Source of the DNA: a virus
Length of the DNA stretch: 43,864 nt
Strand: one strand, 5' to 3'
IMG/VR virus record: IMGVR_UViG_3300028840_001326
Span: 1-43,864 of that record
Every line of letters starts with the position of its first letter. Position 1 is the stretch's first letter. Made by a program: the position numbers and the translations under genes. Of the stretch, positions 13,088 to 22,100 are shown in pieces. The notes under the pieces are model-generated. The model was not told the DNA's origin and did not search any database. It saw only the letters and a list, made by a program, of their open reading frames with translations.

Positions 13088-14222
13088 GTTGGCATTATTT
13101 GGAGGGGCAGGAGGAGGCATTCTGGGAGGGATCCTCCTTGGATGGCGCACCGTCTGTGCTGTTGAACTTGATCCCTACTGTAGACGGGTTCTCCTCGCCC
13201 GACAGCGGGACGGAGTCCTCCCAAGGTTCCCGATCTGGGACGACATCCGCACCTTCGACGGGCGACCATGGCGCGGATCCGTGGACGTTGTCTCCGGAGG
13301 CTTCCCCTGTCAGGACATCAGCGCGGCAGGGAAGGGGGCAGGGATCAAGGGGGAGAGGTCTGGGCTCTGGACCCATATGGCACGGGTTATCCGTGAGGTG
13401 GGACCAGGAGGCGTATTTGTGGAGAACGTGCCAACTCTCACTTCTAGGGGACTGGGAACCGTTCTTGGGGACTTGGCCGAAATGGGGTACGATGCGGAAT
13501 GGGGAGTCCTGGGAGCGGACGACGCCGGAGCCCCTCACAGGCGGAAGCGGATCTGGATTGTGGCCTACGCCCAGGGCAGGGAAGACCACGGACGAGACGG
13601 AGGAGGCGTGGAAGGCGCGGCAGGAGGAGGGGAAGGTGGCCACGCCTCCCCTCTCCTTGGCTGTCAAGATGTGGCCGACGCCCAACGCTCCCAACGGGGG
13701 GCAGATGCTACCCAGGGACGCGGTCCAGAAGGGGGAGGCCTTCTACCACAAGGGCCGCAAGTGTCAAACCACGCTACAACAGGCGGTGAAGTTGTGGCCG
13801 ACGCCAACCCAGGACGCGATCTTCGAGAGGAAGAAGAAGTATGCCCAGGGCGGGACGCCCCTCTCCATGGCGGTCCAGAAGGAGGAGGCGGAGATTATGG
13901 CGGAGGTCAAGAACGAGGCGGCAATGTATTGGGAGGCTCAGACATGGCCGACGCCAACGGCGGGGGACGCGAAGGGTTTAGGCAATCGGAACCTGGAGAG
14001 GAGCAAGGCCCACGCGGGGACTTCCCTCACGGATGCGGTGAGAGGAGGACAGGCTCCCAGGCGCCAGGGGGTTGGTGGGAAGTTGAACCCGACGTGGGTA
14101 GAGTGGCTGATGGGGTGGCCTCTAGGGTGGACAGATTGCGAGCCCTTGGAAATGGACAAGTTCCACAGGTGGCTCGACTCGCACAAGTTCTCCTAACCTT
14201 GCGCTTCTACGATAGCCCGTGA
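13077..14222 (+). CDS. DNA (cytosine-5) methyltransferase
   Basis: This 381-residue protein has the C5-methyltransferase motifs in order: ALFGGAGGGILGG (SAM loop, I), FPCQDIS with the catalytic Cys (IV, about residue 78), VFVENVPTL (VI), APHRRKRIW (VIII) and RLRALGNGQVPQVA (X). The region between VIII and X is Gly-rich with repeated VADA, unusual for a recognition domain. It would modify phage or host DNA against restriction. GTG 13077 has AAGGAG six bases upstream. A second open frame (13084-14196) covers nearly all of it and looks coding as well. Confidence 0.85.
   Translation: MARELALFGGAGGGILGGILLGWRTVCAVELDPYCRRVLLARQRDGVLPRFPIWDDIRTFDGRPWRGSVDVVSGGFPCQDISAAGKGAGIKGERSGLWTHMARVIREVGPGGVFVENVPTLTSRGLGTVLGDLAEMGYDAEWGVLGADDAGAPHRRKRIWIVAYAQGREDHGRDGGGVEGAAGGGEGGHASPLLGCQDVADAQRSQRGADATQGRGPEGGGLLPQGPQVSNHATTGGEVVADANPGRDLREEEEVCPGRDAPLHGGPEGGGGDYGGGQERGGNVLGGSDMADANGGGREGFRQSEPGEEQGPRGDFPHGCGERRTGSQAPGGWWEVEPDVGRVADGVASRVDRLRALGNGQVPQVARLAQVLLTLRFYDSP
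13084..14196 (+). CDS. Overprinted phage protein (MSW...WPTPTA...EWLMGWPxGWTD type)
   Basis: This 370-codon frame lies inside the methyltransferase gene at +1. Its GTG has a perfect AGGAGG at 13072-13077 and forms a GTGA overlap with the preceding stop, the standard coupling in this genome. The product begins MSWHYLEGQEEA, has TWPKWGTMRNGE, four WPTP repeats (about residues 160-290) and ends with VEWLMGWPLGWTD and MDKFHRW. From memory, these features recur in many uncharacterised phage proteins. In its second half, codons are the genome's usual AAG/GAG/CAG/GCG set, whereas the methyltransferase frame there is Gly-rich. Each WPTP is the shadow of VADA. Function unknown. Confidence 0.65.
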   Translation: MSWHYLEGQEEAFWEGSSLDGAPSVLLNLIPTVDGFSSPDSGTESSQGSRSGTTSAPSTGDHGADPWTLSPEASPVRTSARQGRGQGSRGRGLGSGPIWHGLSVRWDQEAYLWRTCQLSLLGDWEPFLGTWPKWGTMRNGESWERTTPEPLTGGSGSGLWPTPRAGKTTDETEEAWKARQEEGKVATPPLSLAVKMWPTPNAPNGGQMLPRDAVQKGEAFYHKGRKCQTTLQQAVKLWPTPTQDAIFERKKKYAQGGTPLSMAVQKEEAEIMAEVKNEAAMYWEAQTWPTPTAGDAKGLGNRNLERSKAHAGTSLTDAVRGGQAPRRQGVGGKLNPTWVEWLMGWPLGWTDCEPLEMDKFHRWLDSHKFS

Positions 14223-14245
14223 TACCCTAGGGAGCATCTCACTAC

Positions 14246-14280
14246 GACAGGGGCCGGGTTAGACGGACTCGGTCCCTGTC
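14246..14280 (+). promoter_or_regulatory. 11-bp hairpin in the leader of the next gene
   Basis: Bases 14246-14256 pair with 14270-14280 (one G.U), closing a 13-base loop. No U run follows. It stands 20 bases before the ParB-methyltransferase start in the only gap of this block. It may be a processing or translation signal, or a weak terminator. Confidence 0.45.
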
Positions 14281-14300
14281 CCTCCAATCCCGGAGGTCCT

Positions 14301-15548
14301 ATGCCAAAGGCTCCCATACGAGTGGTCCAGAAGCAACTCTCCGACCTATCCCCAGACCCTGAGAATCCCCGCACCTTGTCTCCTGAAGCACGCCAAGGCC
14401 TCCAGGCCTCCCTCGAACGGTTCGGCATGGTCTCCCCTATCATCTGGAACGAGTCCACGGGAGAGGTGGTGGGCGGCCATCAGCGGCTGAAGGTCCTCCA
14501 GGACCTGGGCGTGGAGAAGGTCCGCGTGGTAGTCTGGAACGGGAGCAAGGAGGAACAGAGAGCCCTCAATGTGAGCCTGAATAATCCCGCGATCATGGGG
14601 GACTGGGACGATCAGGCCCTGGGGGACCGCCTCGAGGAGATCCGCGAGAGCATCGGGGACGAGGCCTTCCTCTCCCTCCGTCTCGAGCAACTACGGCAGG
14701 AGATAGAGGACGATCTCCCACTAGAGGGGAACACAGACCCAGACGATATTCCAGAAGACGCGGGCGAGGAGACCAAGACCAAGCCCGGGGACCTCTGGAT
14801 CCTGGGACCCCATAAGCTTCTATGTGCGGATGCCGGCGATCCGGCGGCGATCCAGCGGCTGATGGACGGACGCGTGGCCCGTCTGCTCGCGACGGATCCC
14901 CCCTACGGCGTGGACTTCGACGGGCTGAAGTACGAGACGGACGGATCCGTGGGGCGCAAGGACTGGGGGAAGATCGAGGGAGATGCCCTCGAGGGAGACG
15001 CCCTGCGGGAGTGGTTCGCGGGCGTCCTCGCCCTGTGGTTGCCCCACCTCGATCCCCAGGCCGCGGTCTATATCTGGTCTGCCCCTCTGGAGCCGGGGTA
15101 TGCTCTCCTTCAGGCTATCAGAGACGCGGGCCTCCATGTCCAGGCTCAGATCATCTGGGCCAAGAACTCCCTGATCCTGGGACAAGCGGACTATCACTGG
15201 AAACATGAGGTCTGTTGGTACGCCTTCCAGAAGGGGGAGAACCATCGATGGCTCGCGGGCAGGGACAAGACCACGGTATGGGAGGTTGACCGCGTTCCCG
15301 CTCAGAAGTACGCCCACCCAATGCAGAAGCCAACGGAACTCTACGCCCGCCCGATCCAGGCCCATACTCACCACGGGGAGACCATCCTGGACCTGTTCGC
15401 GGGCTCAGGGACCTCCCTGATCGCGGCGGAACAACTGGGACGGATCTGCTACGCGGTGGAGATAGATCCCAAGTTCTGCGATGTTGCGGTCCAGCGTTGG
15501 GAGGAGTTCACGGGCAAGGGAGCCCACAGAATGGGAGGGAAGGCATGA
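14301..15548 (+). CDS. ParB-domain fused to N6-adenine/N4-cytosine DNA methyltransferase
   Basis: In this 415-residue protein residues 8-75 form a ParB/sulfiredoxin-like domain (LSPDPENPRTLS..., VVGGHQRLKVL). Then comes an acidic linker, then a beta-class methyltransferase with DPPYGVDF (motif IV, about residue 197) before LDLFAGSGTSLIAAEQLGR (motif I, about residue 360). This order is typical of phage orphan methyltransferases. It methylates adenine or exocyclic N of cytosine in DNA; the site recognised cannot be read. GGAGG precedes ATG 14301. It overlaps the next small gene by 4 bases. Confidence 0.9.
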   Translation: MPKAPIRVVQKQLSDLSPDPENPRTLSPEARQGLQASLERFGMVSPIIWNESTGEVVGGHQRLKVLQDLGVEKVRVVVWNGSKEEQRALNVSLNNPAIMGDWDDQALGDRLEEIRESIGDEAFLSLRLEQLRQEIEDDLPLEGNTDPDDIPEDAGEETKTKPGDLWILGPHKLLCADAGDPAAIQRLMDGRVARLLATDPPYGVDFDGLKYETDGSVGRKDWGKIEGDALEGDALREWFAGVLALWLPHLDPQAAVYIWSAPLEPGYALLQAIRDAGLHVQAQIIWAKNSLILGQADYHWKHEVCWYAFQKGENHRWLAGRDKTTVWEVDRVPAQKYAHPMQKPTELYARPIQAHTHHGETILDLFAGSGTSLIAAEQLGRICYAVEIDPKFCDVAVQRWEEFTGKGAHRMGGKA

Positions 15549-15757
15549 ACAAGACCCACGTTCCCACGGTGATTATGGGAGCCCTCCTCCTGGTGGGACT
15601 CCTCCTCTGGTTGGGAGTCTCCTACCAGGCAGAGGCCCAGGCGCAACAGACGCGGGGCGGGATGACAATGTACTCCCCCTCGATCCTCGCGGAGTTGAAG
15701 AAGATCAACGGCAACCTAGAGCGGATCGCCAACGCCCTGGAGGAGGCGAATGAGTAA
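15545..15757 (+). CDS. Small single-pass membrane protein
   Basis: This 70-residue protein has a hydrophobic segment at residues 8-26 followed by a Gln/Ala stretch and a charged helix. The segment could be a signal anchor or, with cleavage near AEAQA, a secretion signal. It lies between the methyltransferase and the small terminase gene and overlaps both. Function unknown; a lysis accessory or superinfection factor is possible. Confidence 0.65.
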   Translation: MNKTHVPTVIMGALLLVGLLLWLGVSYQAEAQAQQTRGGMTMYSPSILAELKKINGNLERIANALEEANE

Positions 15758-16241
15758 AGTCACGGCCCACGCCCGCACCCAAAGGCACATGGCCCTAATC
15801 TCCAAGTCCAAACGGGGAGCCCTCACGCCCTCAGAATTGGAGGAGCTGGAGGAGTTCGAGGCCAAGTATGATGGGGGGGGAGGGGTAGGGGAGGGGGGGG
15901 AGGCTCTCAACATTGCCCTCGAGGACTTTGTGGAGGAGGCCACCCAACTCCTGATGAGAGGCGTCTTGGCGGCCCTCGCCTCCTGGGAGCGGAACTGCTC
16001 CGGGAACGTAATGAGGAAGGCCAAGCAAGCCTCCACCACGGCCCTGGACGCCTTCCGAATGCTGGAGATGCTGAACGAGGGAGGCCAAGGGGTGGGGCGG
16101 CTCCACAGAGTTGTCCTCCAGGTCCCCAAGGAGGTCCTCGAGGAGCCCCTGGAGCATCGGCGCCAACTGTTGGCCACTATGCGGGCCATGGAGAAGGAGA
16201 TCGAGGAGGAGGAGAGTGGCGGCGATAATGGCAGAGGCTGA
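15750..16241 (+). CDS. Probable terminase small subunit
   Basis: This 163-residue, mostly helical protein sits directly before the large terminase and overlaps it. The assignment as the DNA-recognising small subunit rests on position, size and helical character; no clear helix-turn-helix is seen. The N-terminus is basic (HARTQRHMALISKSKRG). A Gly-rich stretch (DGGGGVGEGGE, about residues 41-51) is encoded by a remarkable run of G bases (15873-15900). The C-terminal coiled coil may give a ring oligomer. Confidence 0.6.
   Translation: MSKVTAHARTQRHMALISKSKRGALTPSELEELEEFEAKYDGGGGVGEGGEALNIALEDFVEEATQLLMRGVLAALASWERNCSGNVMRKAKQASTTALDAFRMLEMLNEGGQGVGRLHRVVLQVPKEVLEEPLEHRRQLLATMRAMEKEIEEEESGGDNGRG
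15873..15900 (+). repeat. G-run array (potential quadruplex) inside small terminase gene
   Basis: The coding strand reads G8, A, G4, TA, G4, A, G8. Four runs of at least four G with one- or two-base loops satisfy the usual quadruplex pattern. The protein encoded is only a Gly/Glu linker. The two 8-G tracts are also places where replication or sequencing could slip and shift the frame. Confidence 0.75.
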
Positions 16242-17661
16242 ACTGGTCACGGCGGACGATCTGGAACGGTCCATTTGCCAGGACTCCTTCCACGCGTTCC
16301 TTCAGACCTTTTGGCCCGTGACGGTCCCTGAGGATCCCGTCTGGAACTGGCATATAGAGGTCATTTGCGGGGAGATGCAGGAGTTGGCGGAACGCGTCTT
16401 CCGCGGTGAGCCCAAGACTCACGATCTCCTGATCAATGTCCCCCCAGGCTCCACCAAGTCCACCATCTGCTCGATCATGTTCCCCGCGTGGGTCTGGACG
16501 AGGTTCCCAACGGCGAGGACGATCTGTGGGTCCTACAGCTACCCTCTCGCCCTGGAACTCTCCCGCAGGAGCCGCGACGTGGTGAGCTCGGAGCGATACG
16601 TGGAACTCTGGGGGATGCGACTCCGGCAGGACCAGAGGACCAAGGGCCACTTCGAGAACCAGCACGGCGGCTATCGCTTCTCAACGTCCACGGGCGGCTC
16701 CGTGACGGGCTTCCATGGGCATTTCATCCTAGTGGACGATCCCCTGGACCCGGAGCGGGCGGTCTCTGAGATAGAATTGAAGACCGCGAACGACTGGATG
16801 CGGAGGACCCTCTCCACCAGGAAGGTGGACAAGGCCATAACGCCCACAATCCTGATCATGCAAAGGCTCCACGAGGACGATCCCTCCGCGGATATGCTCT
16901 CCGGGGAGACCCCTGTCCGCCACGTTTGCCTTCCCGCGGAGGTGGACGAGAGGAACCTGGACCACGTCAGTCCCCCCTCCCTCCTCGAGAAGTACCAGGA
17001 CGGGCTCATGGACCCCAACAGAATGAGCCGGGAAGTCCTCAACGAGGCGAGAGACAAGCTTCTCGAGTACGGCTACGCGGGGCAGTTCCTCCAGAGCCCT
17101 GTCCCCCTGAGCGGCGGAATGTTCAAGGTTGCGCGGATGCGGATCGAGGCCCCTCCCTCTGGACCCGATTGGCTCCAACGCGTGAGGTTCTGGGACAAGG
17201 CGGCCACCCACGGAGGAGGAGCCTACACGGTGGGCCTTCTCATGGGAGAGGATCGCCATCACAGGTTCTGGATCCTGGACGTGAAGCGGGTCCAGGTGGA
17301 CTCCGGGGAGCGCGAGCAACTCACGAGGCAGACCGCGGAAGTTGACGGGGCGGATGTTGTCGTTGGAGTAGAGCAGGAGCCGGGATCTGGAGGCAAGGAG
17401 TCCGCGGAGACCACTGTCCGCAACCTCCGCGGCTTCATCGTGGAGGTGGTGAGGCCCACAGGGGACAAGGCTCTGAGGGCGGAGCCGTTCTCCACCCAGG
17501 TGAACTCCTCGAACGTGTACCTTGCCCCAGGCGAGTGGAACCGGGAATATATCAATGAGTTGGCGCTGTTCCCCAACAGCAAGTATAAGGATCAGGTGGA
17601 CGCCTCGAGTGGCGCGTTTACGGTCCTAGCGGCGCCACGGGGTAGAATAGGCGTCTGGTAG
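16228..17661 (+). CDS. terL: Terminase large subunit
   Basis: This 477-residue protein is the ATP-driven DNA packaging motor and nuclease. The ATPase half has Walker A NVPPGSTKST near residue 70 and Walker B HFILVDDP near 164. The RNase-H-like nuclease half begins at RFWDKAATHGGG (first Asp) and has VVGVEQEPGSGGKE and a late YKDQVDASSGAF (last Asp). ATG 16228 gives the expected N-terminus; the frame is open upstream, inside the small-subunit gene. Family features point to headful-type terminases, consistent with a circular assembly, but the packaging mode is not proven. Confidence 0.95.
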   Translation: MAEAELVTADDLERSICQDSFHAFLQTFWPVTVPEDPVWNWHIEVICGEMQELAERVFRGEPKTHDLLINVPPGSTKSTICSIMFPAWVWTRFPTARTICGSYSYPLALELSRRSRDVVSSERYVELWGMRLRQDQRTKGHFENQHGGYRFSTSTGGSVTGFHGHFILVDDPLDPERAVSEIELKTANDWMRRTLSTRKVDKAITPTILIMQRLHEDDPSADMLSGETPVRHVCLPAEVDERNLDHVSPPSLLEKYQDGLMDPNRMSREVLNEARDKLLEYGYAGQFLQSPVPLSGGMFKVARMRIEAPPSGPDWLQRVRFWDKAATHGGGAYTVGLLMGEDRHHRFWILDVKRVQVDSGEREQLTRQTAEVDGADVVVGVEQEPGSGGKESAETTVRNLRGFIVEVVRPTGDKALRAEPFSTQVNSSNVYLAPGEWNREYINELALFPNSKYKDQVDASSGAFTVLAAPRGRIGVW

Positions 17662-17677
17662 TAGACAGGAGAACCAA

Positions 17678-19111
17678 ATGAACGAGGCGGCAACGGCGAA
17701 CGAGGAGCAGATCATCCGGGAACTGGTGGACAACGCGAGCCTGTGGCGGGAGACCTTTATCAATCGTCTGATCGACCCCAGGCGGGACATTAACGCGGAG
17801 TGCGGCTATCCCACGGAGTTGAATACCCAGGACTACAAGCAGATGTATGATCGGGAGGGCGTGGCCACTCGAGTGGTCAACCTGTACCCGGAGGAATCCT
17901 GGTGTATGGATCCCTGCGTGGTGGAGGACGAGGACCCAAAGGACACCGACTTCGAGAAGGCGTGGAAGGCCCTGGAGATGGAGCGGCAACTCTACGGGTA
18001 TATGCTGAAGGCGGACAAGATCAGCGGCATCGGCTGCTTCGGGATCCTCCTCCTGGGCATGAACGACGGGAAGCCCCTGAGCCAACCCGTGGACGGGATC
18101 AACGAGGAGGGGGAGAAGGTTGGGAACGCCTCCCACGATCTCCTCTATGTGCGGGCCTTCGATGAATGCCAAGTCCGCGTAGACGCCACGGAGACCAATA
18201 TCAACAATCCCAGATTCGGGAAGCCCACGTCCTATACGGTAAGCTTCATAAACACAGGCAAGCCCAACGCCTCCCACGGACAGAGGCAGACCAAGGAGCG
18301 GCTGGATCAGAAGGTCCACTGGACCCGCGTGATCCACATTGCGGAGGACGCGGAGGTGTACGCGGTTCCGCGTATGCAGACCCTATTCAATCGCCTCTAC
18401 GATATACGCAAGATCGCGGGCGGCTCTGGGGAGATGTTCTGGAAGGGCGGGTTTCCGGGGCTCTCCTTCGAGATGGACCCCAACGCCAAGCCATTGGGTC
18501 CCACGGAACTCGAGGAACTGAGGACAACGGTGGCCGCCTACGCGGACGGGCTCCAGCGATACCTCACCCTTCAGGGAATCACGGCCAAGTCCCTGACGCC
18601 CCAGGTGGCGGACCCAGGGAGCCACATAGAGGTCCAGCTTGAACTCATCTCCATTGCCCTGGGCGTCCCCAAGCGCGTCTTCATGGGGAGCGAACAGGCC
18701 CAACTCTCCTCCTCCCAGGATACCCAGAGATGGCATGGGCGCGTTTCCAGGCGACAGAATAAGTATCTGACGCCCTACATTATCAGGCCCACTATCGACA
18801 GGCTACAGGCCTTCGGGACGCTCCCAGAGGCGGACTATCGGGTCATTTGGCCCGACCTGGACACGCCCTCCGAGAAGGACAAGGCGGAGGTGATGCGGAT
18901 CCAGGTAGAGGCCCTCTCCAAGTATGTGGCGGGCAACGTGGACCAGTTGATCCCGCCGGAGAACTTCCTCTCCATGTTCGCGGACATGGACCCGGACCAG
19001 GTGAAGGAGATCATGGACGCGGCCCTCGAGAGGGAGCGGGAACTGGAGGGGTTGGAAACGGGAGACTTCGAGGAGGACGAGACGGGCGGAGAGGCTGATG
19101 GCGAAGCGTAG
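17678..19111 (+). CDS. Portal protein (DUF1073 type)
   Basis: This 477-residue protein resembles DUF1073 portals, which form the dodecameric gate for DNA in the capsid. It contains GVATRVVNLYPEESW near residue 62, a central SGIGCFGILLLGMNDG strand and a helical stem region around residues 250-300. The IALGVPKRVFMGSEQAQLSSSQDTQRW segment is highly typical of portals. The C-terminus is acidic (EEDETGGEADGEA). It follows the terminase by 16 bases and overlaps the MuF gene by 14 bases, the classic order. Confidence 0.9.
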   Translation: MNEAATANEEQIIRELVDNASLWRETFINRLIDPRRDINAECGYPTELNTQDYKQMYDREGVATRVVNLYPEESWCMDPCVVEDEDPKDTDFEKAWKALEMERQLYGYMLKADKISGIGCFGILLLGMNDGKPLSQPVDGINEEGEKVGNASHDLLYVRAFDECQVRVDATETNINNPRFGKPTSYTVSFINTGKPNASHGQRQTKERLDQKVHWTRVIHIAEDAEVYAVPRMQTLFNRLYDIRKIAGGSGEMFWKGGFPGLSFEMDPNAKPLGPTELEELRTTVAAYADGLQRYLTLQGITAKSLTPQVADPGSHIEVQLELISIALGVPKRVFMGSEQAQLSSSQDTQRWHGRVSRRQNKYLTPYIIRPTIDRLQAFGTLPEADYRVIWPDLDTPSEKDKAEVMRIQVEALSKYVAGNVDQLIPPENFLSMFADMDPDQVKEIMDAALERERELEGLETGDFEEDETGGEADGEA

Positions 19112-22100
19112 ACTTGCGCTGGATCCCACGAGGACCACAACTCTGAGGGCTCGACACGTCGCGGACATAACGCGGCGCTTCAAGGCCGTTAAGAAGATGG
19201 TGGTGGAGGCCGTGGCCGTTCTGGACGTTTTCGGCCTGAAGCCACGGGAGCCCATGGTCCTCGAGGCGGCGATCCCTGTGGCCAATGAACTCCCAGACCC
19301 CAAGGCGTGGGCCTTCACAACGGACGCCCAGAAGGTGGAATCCTTCAACTCGTGGCTCCAGAACCAGATCAACGCGGAGATCCTCTCCGTGGACGTTCAG
19401 GGGGACCCCTGGACCGCCAAGTATGTGGAGGCGGCTTACAAGAAGGGGACCGTGAAGGCCTATGCTGATATGCATCCGGAGATCATGGCCAAGAGTCCGG
19501 ACTACTACAAGGGATCCAGAGAGCAGTTCCTGAAATCCGCCTTTGAGCAGCCAGAACGCCTCTCCAAGCTGAAGCTACTCTACACGCGATCCTATGACGA
19601 GTTGAAGGGGATCACGGCGGCCATGGGCCAACAGGTGAGCCGCTCCCTTGCGGGCGGCTTGGCGGCGGGACAGAATCCCAACGTGATCGCCCGCAACATG
19701 GCCAAGGATATAGACGGGATCACCAACAGGCGGGCCAAGGTTCTCGCCCGGACGGAGATCATACACGCCCACGCGGAGGGTCAACTGGACGCCTTCCAGG
19801 AGATGAAGGTGGAGAAGATCCAGGTACAGGCGGAATGGTCCACCGCGGGGGATGACCGCGTCTGCCCGATCTGCGAGCCCCTGGACGAGACTGTGTACAC
19901 GATAGACGAGGCCCGCGAGTTGATCCCCGCCCATCCTAACTGCCGTTGTGCGTGGATCCCTGCGGGGGTGGGCGAGAAGAAGAAGGGCGAGCCCTCCAAG
20001 GCGGCCCAGGAGGAAGCGGCGAAGGCTGAAGCAGAAGCCCAGGCCGCGGCCCAGGCCGCAGCATTGGCCGCGCAACAGGTCAAGATTGCGACGGAGAACC
20101 TCTACAAGACCTCCGCCAAGACCTACGTTCCAGTGGCGGCTCCCCAGTCTTATCCGGAATACCTCGCCACCATGCAAGCGGCGGACGAGGCCTACGATGC
20201 CGCGGTCAAGGCAGGGGTGGGACCCAATATCCTCCAGGCCGTTGGGCAGGAACTGGAGACCAAACAACAGATTTTCACGTCGCAACTCCAGGGCATGAAG
20301 GCCGCGGAACTCAAGGCGTTGGCCAAGGAGACCAAGCTATCTCATTGGCAGTTCGCTAACAAGCAGGACTTTGTAACGCTGATGAGCGACCCAGACCCCA
20401 AGGCGCGGGCCGCGGTTCAGGCCAAGATAGACGAGAAGTTCAACATCTGGAAGGCCAAGCACGCGGGGAAGAAGTACCCCAAGAAGAAGCCCGCCCCACC
20501 TCCTCCCACGCCACCTCCAGCGGCGGCTCCCGCTCCAGCGATACCCTCGCCTCCCCCCACGCCACCTCCTCCCACGCCCACGCCCGCGCTTCCCAGTTTC
20601 GCGGACGTAGACGCGGCGTGGAAGAAGAAGGCCAAGCCCGGGGAGTTCACGTTCCAGAGCCGCGCCCAGGTGGGTGGCGCCCACTCGAAGGAGTTCTGGA
20701 CGGACAGCGCGGGAGATCGTTGGCTATTCAAACCAGTCCACGAGACGTTCCGCGCCCACGGAGACGAGGCGGCCTACAAGATCCAGCGACTAGTTGACCC
20801 TGACGCCATAGAGGTCCGCTTCATTGAACTGGACGGACGGGCGGGCTCGATCCAGAGATGGCGGACGGATCTCAAGAGTAAGATAGACTTCACGGGCGTG
20901 GACGTTACCACGATAACCGCGGACGAGTTGGCACAGATCCAGCGGGAACACGTCCTGGACTGGATGATCTCCAACCATGACGGACACGCGGCCCAGTATG
21001 TGAGGGCCACGGATGGCCACGTCTATGGGATCGACAAGGGCCAACTCTACAAGCATTTGGGAGAGGACCGCCTCTCTATCAGCTACCACCCCAACTCCAA
21101 GTATGGAGCGGATGAGCCTCTCTATAATACGATCTTCCGCGCCGTGAAGAATGGGACCGTGGAGGTGGATCCGAATGAAGCCCTGAAGCACATCCAGGAG
21201 ATCGAGAAACTCACGGATGACGAGTTCCTAGAGATCATAGACGCCTACGCCCGGGGCCGCTTCAAACGGCAGACCACGGCAAGGAAGCAGTTCCTGGAGA
21301 TGGCCCTCGAGCGCAAGCGCAACCTTCGGAACGACTTCGAGGCCTTCTACGCGGACGTTCTGGATCAACCGGGCTTCAAGTTCGGGGACGCCCTCCCGAC
21401 GCACCCGGAGGCCGTTGGCGATCCGCGGCGGGCTCTCTATGGAAACTCTCCAGAGGTGGCCAAGCGTGCGGAGGTGGCCAAGAGTAACGGCGTCCCAATA
21501 GCAGGGGACCGCGAGGACATAGAGGACCTGAGCCTCCTCGTATGGGAGGAGATCGGAGAGACGGGGAATCCTCAGACAGCCCTCCAGTTCAAGGTCACAA
21601 GAAGCGGGAGCGACAAGATAGCCGCAACCCTGAGGGACGAGCTGGACAGCGCGAGGGCCGCGGCGCCCTCCACCGCGAACATCCACCCAGAGGACACATA
21701 CTGGGCCACGGTGGAGAAGGCCGCCAAGACGGTGGGAGCCCACGCGGAGGACGGGGAGTATAACGTGGTTACTCTCGAGGCTATGAACCAGGAATACACC
21801 AACATCCTGGAGAAGTTGAAGACCGCCAAGGGCGACACCAAGAAGATGCTGGAGCATTACGCGGACGCCATTGAGGAGATCGACAAGGCGCGGGCGGCGG
21901 GAACGGCTCCAGCGAAGAAGTTGACCCAGTACGTTGTCCCAACCAAGGCGAAACGGGCGCGGCGTAGAAGTTCGATGCACGCAAGGAGGGACAGTGGGAT
22001 AGAGTTCAAAACCGCAACCTTCAAGGACGGGACGGGCAAGATCAGGGCCTCCGATCCAAACAGGTTCTCAAGTAACGAGGCGTACACGATCAGCACGGAC

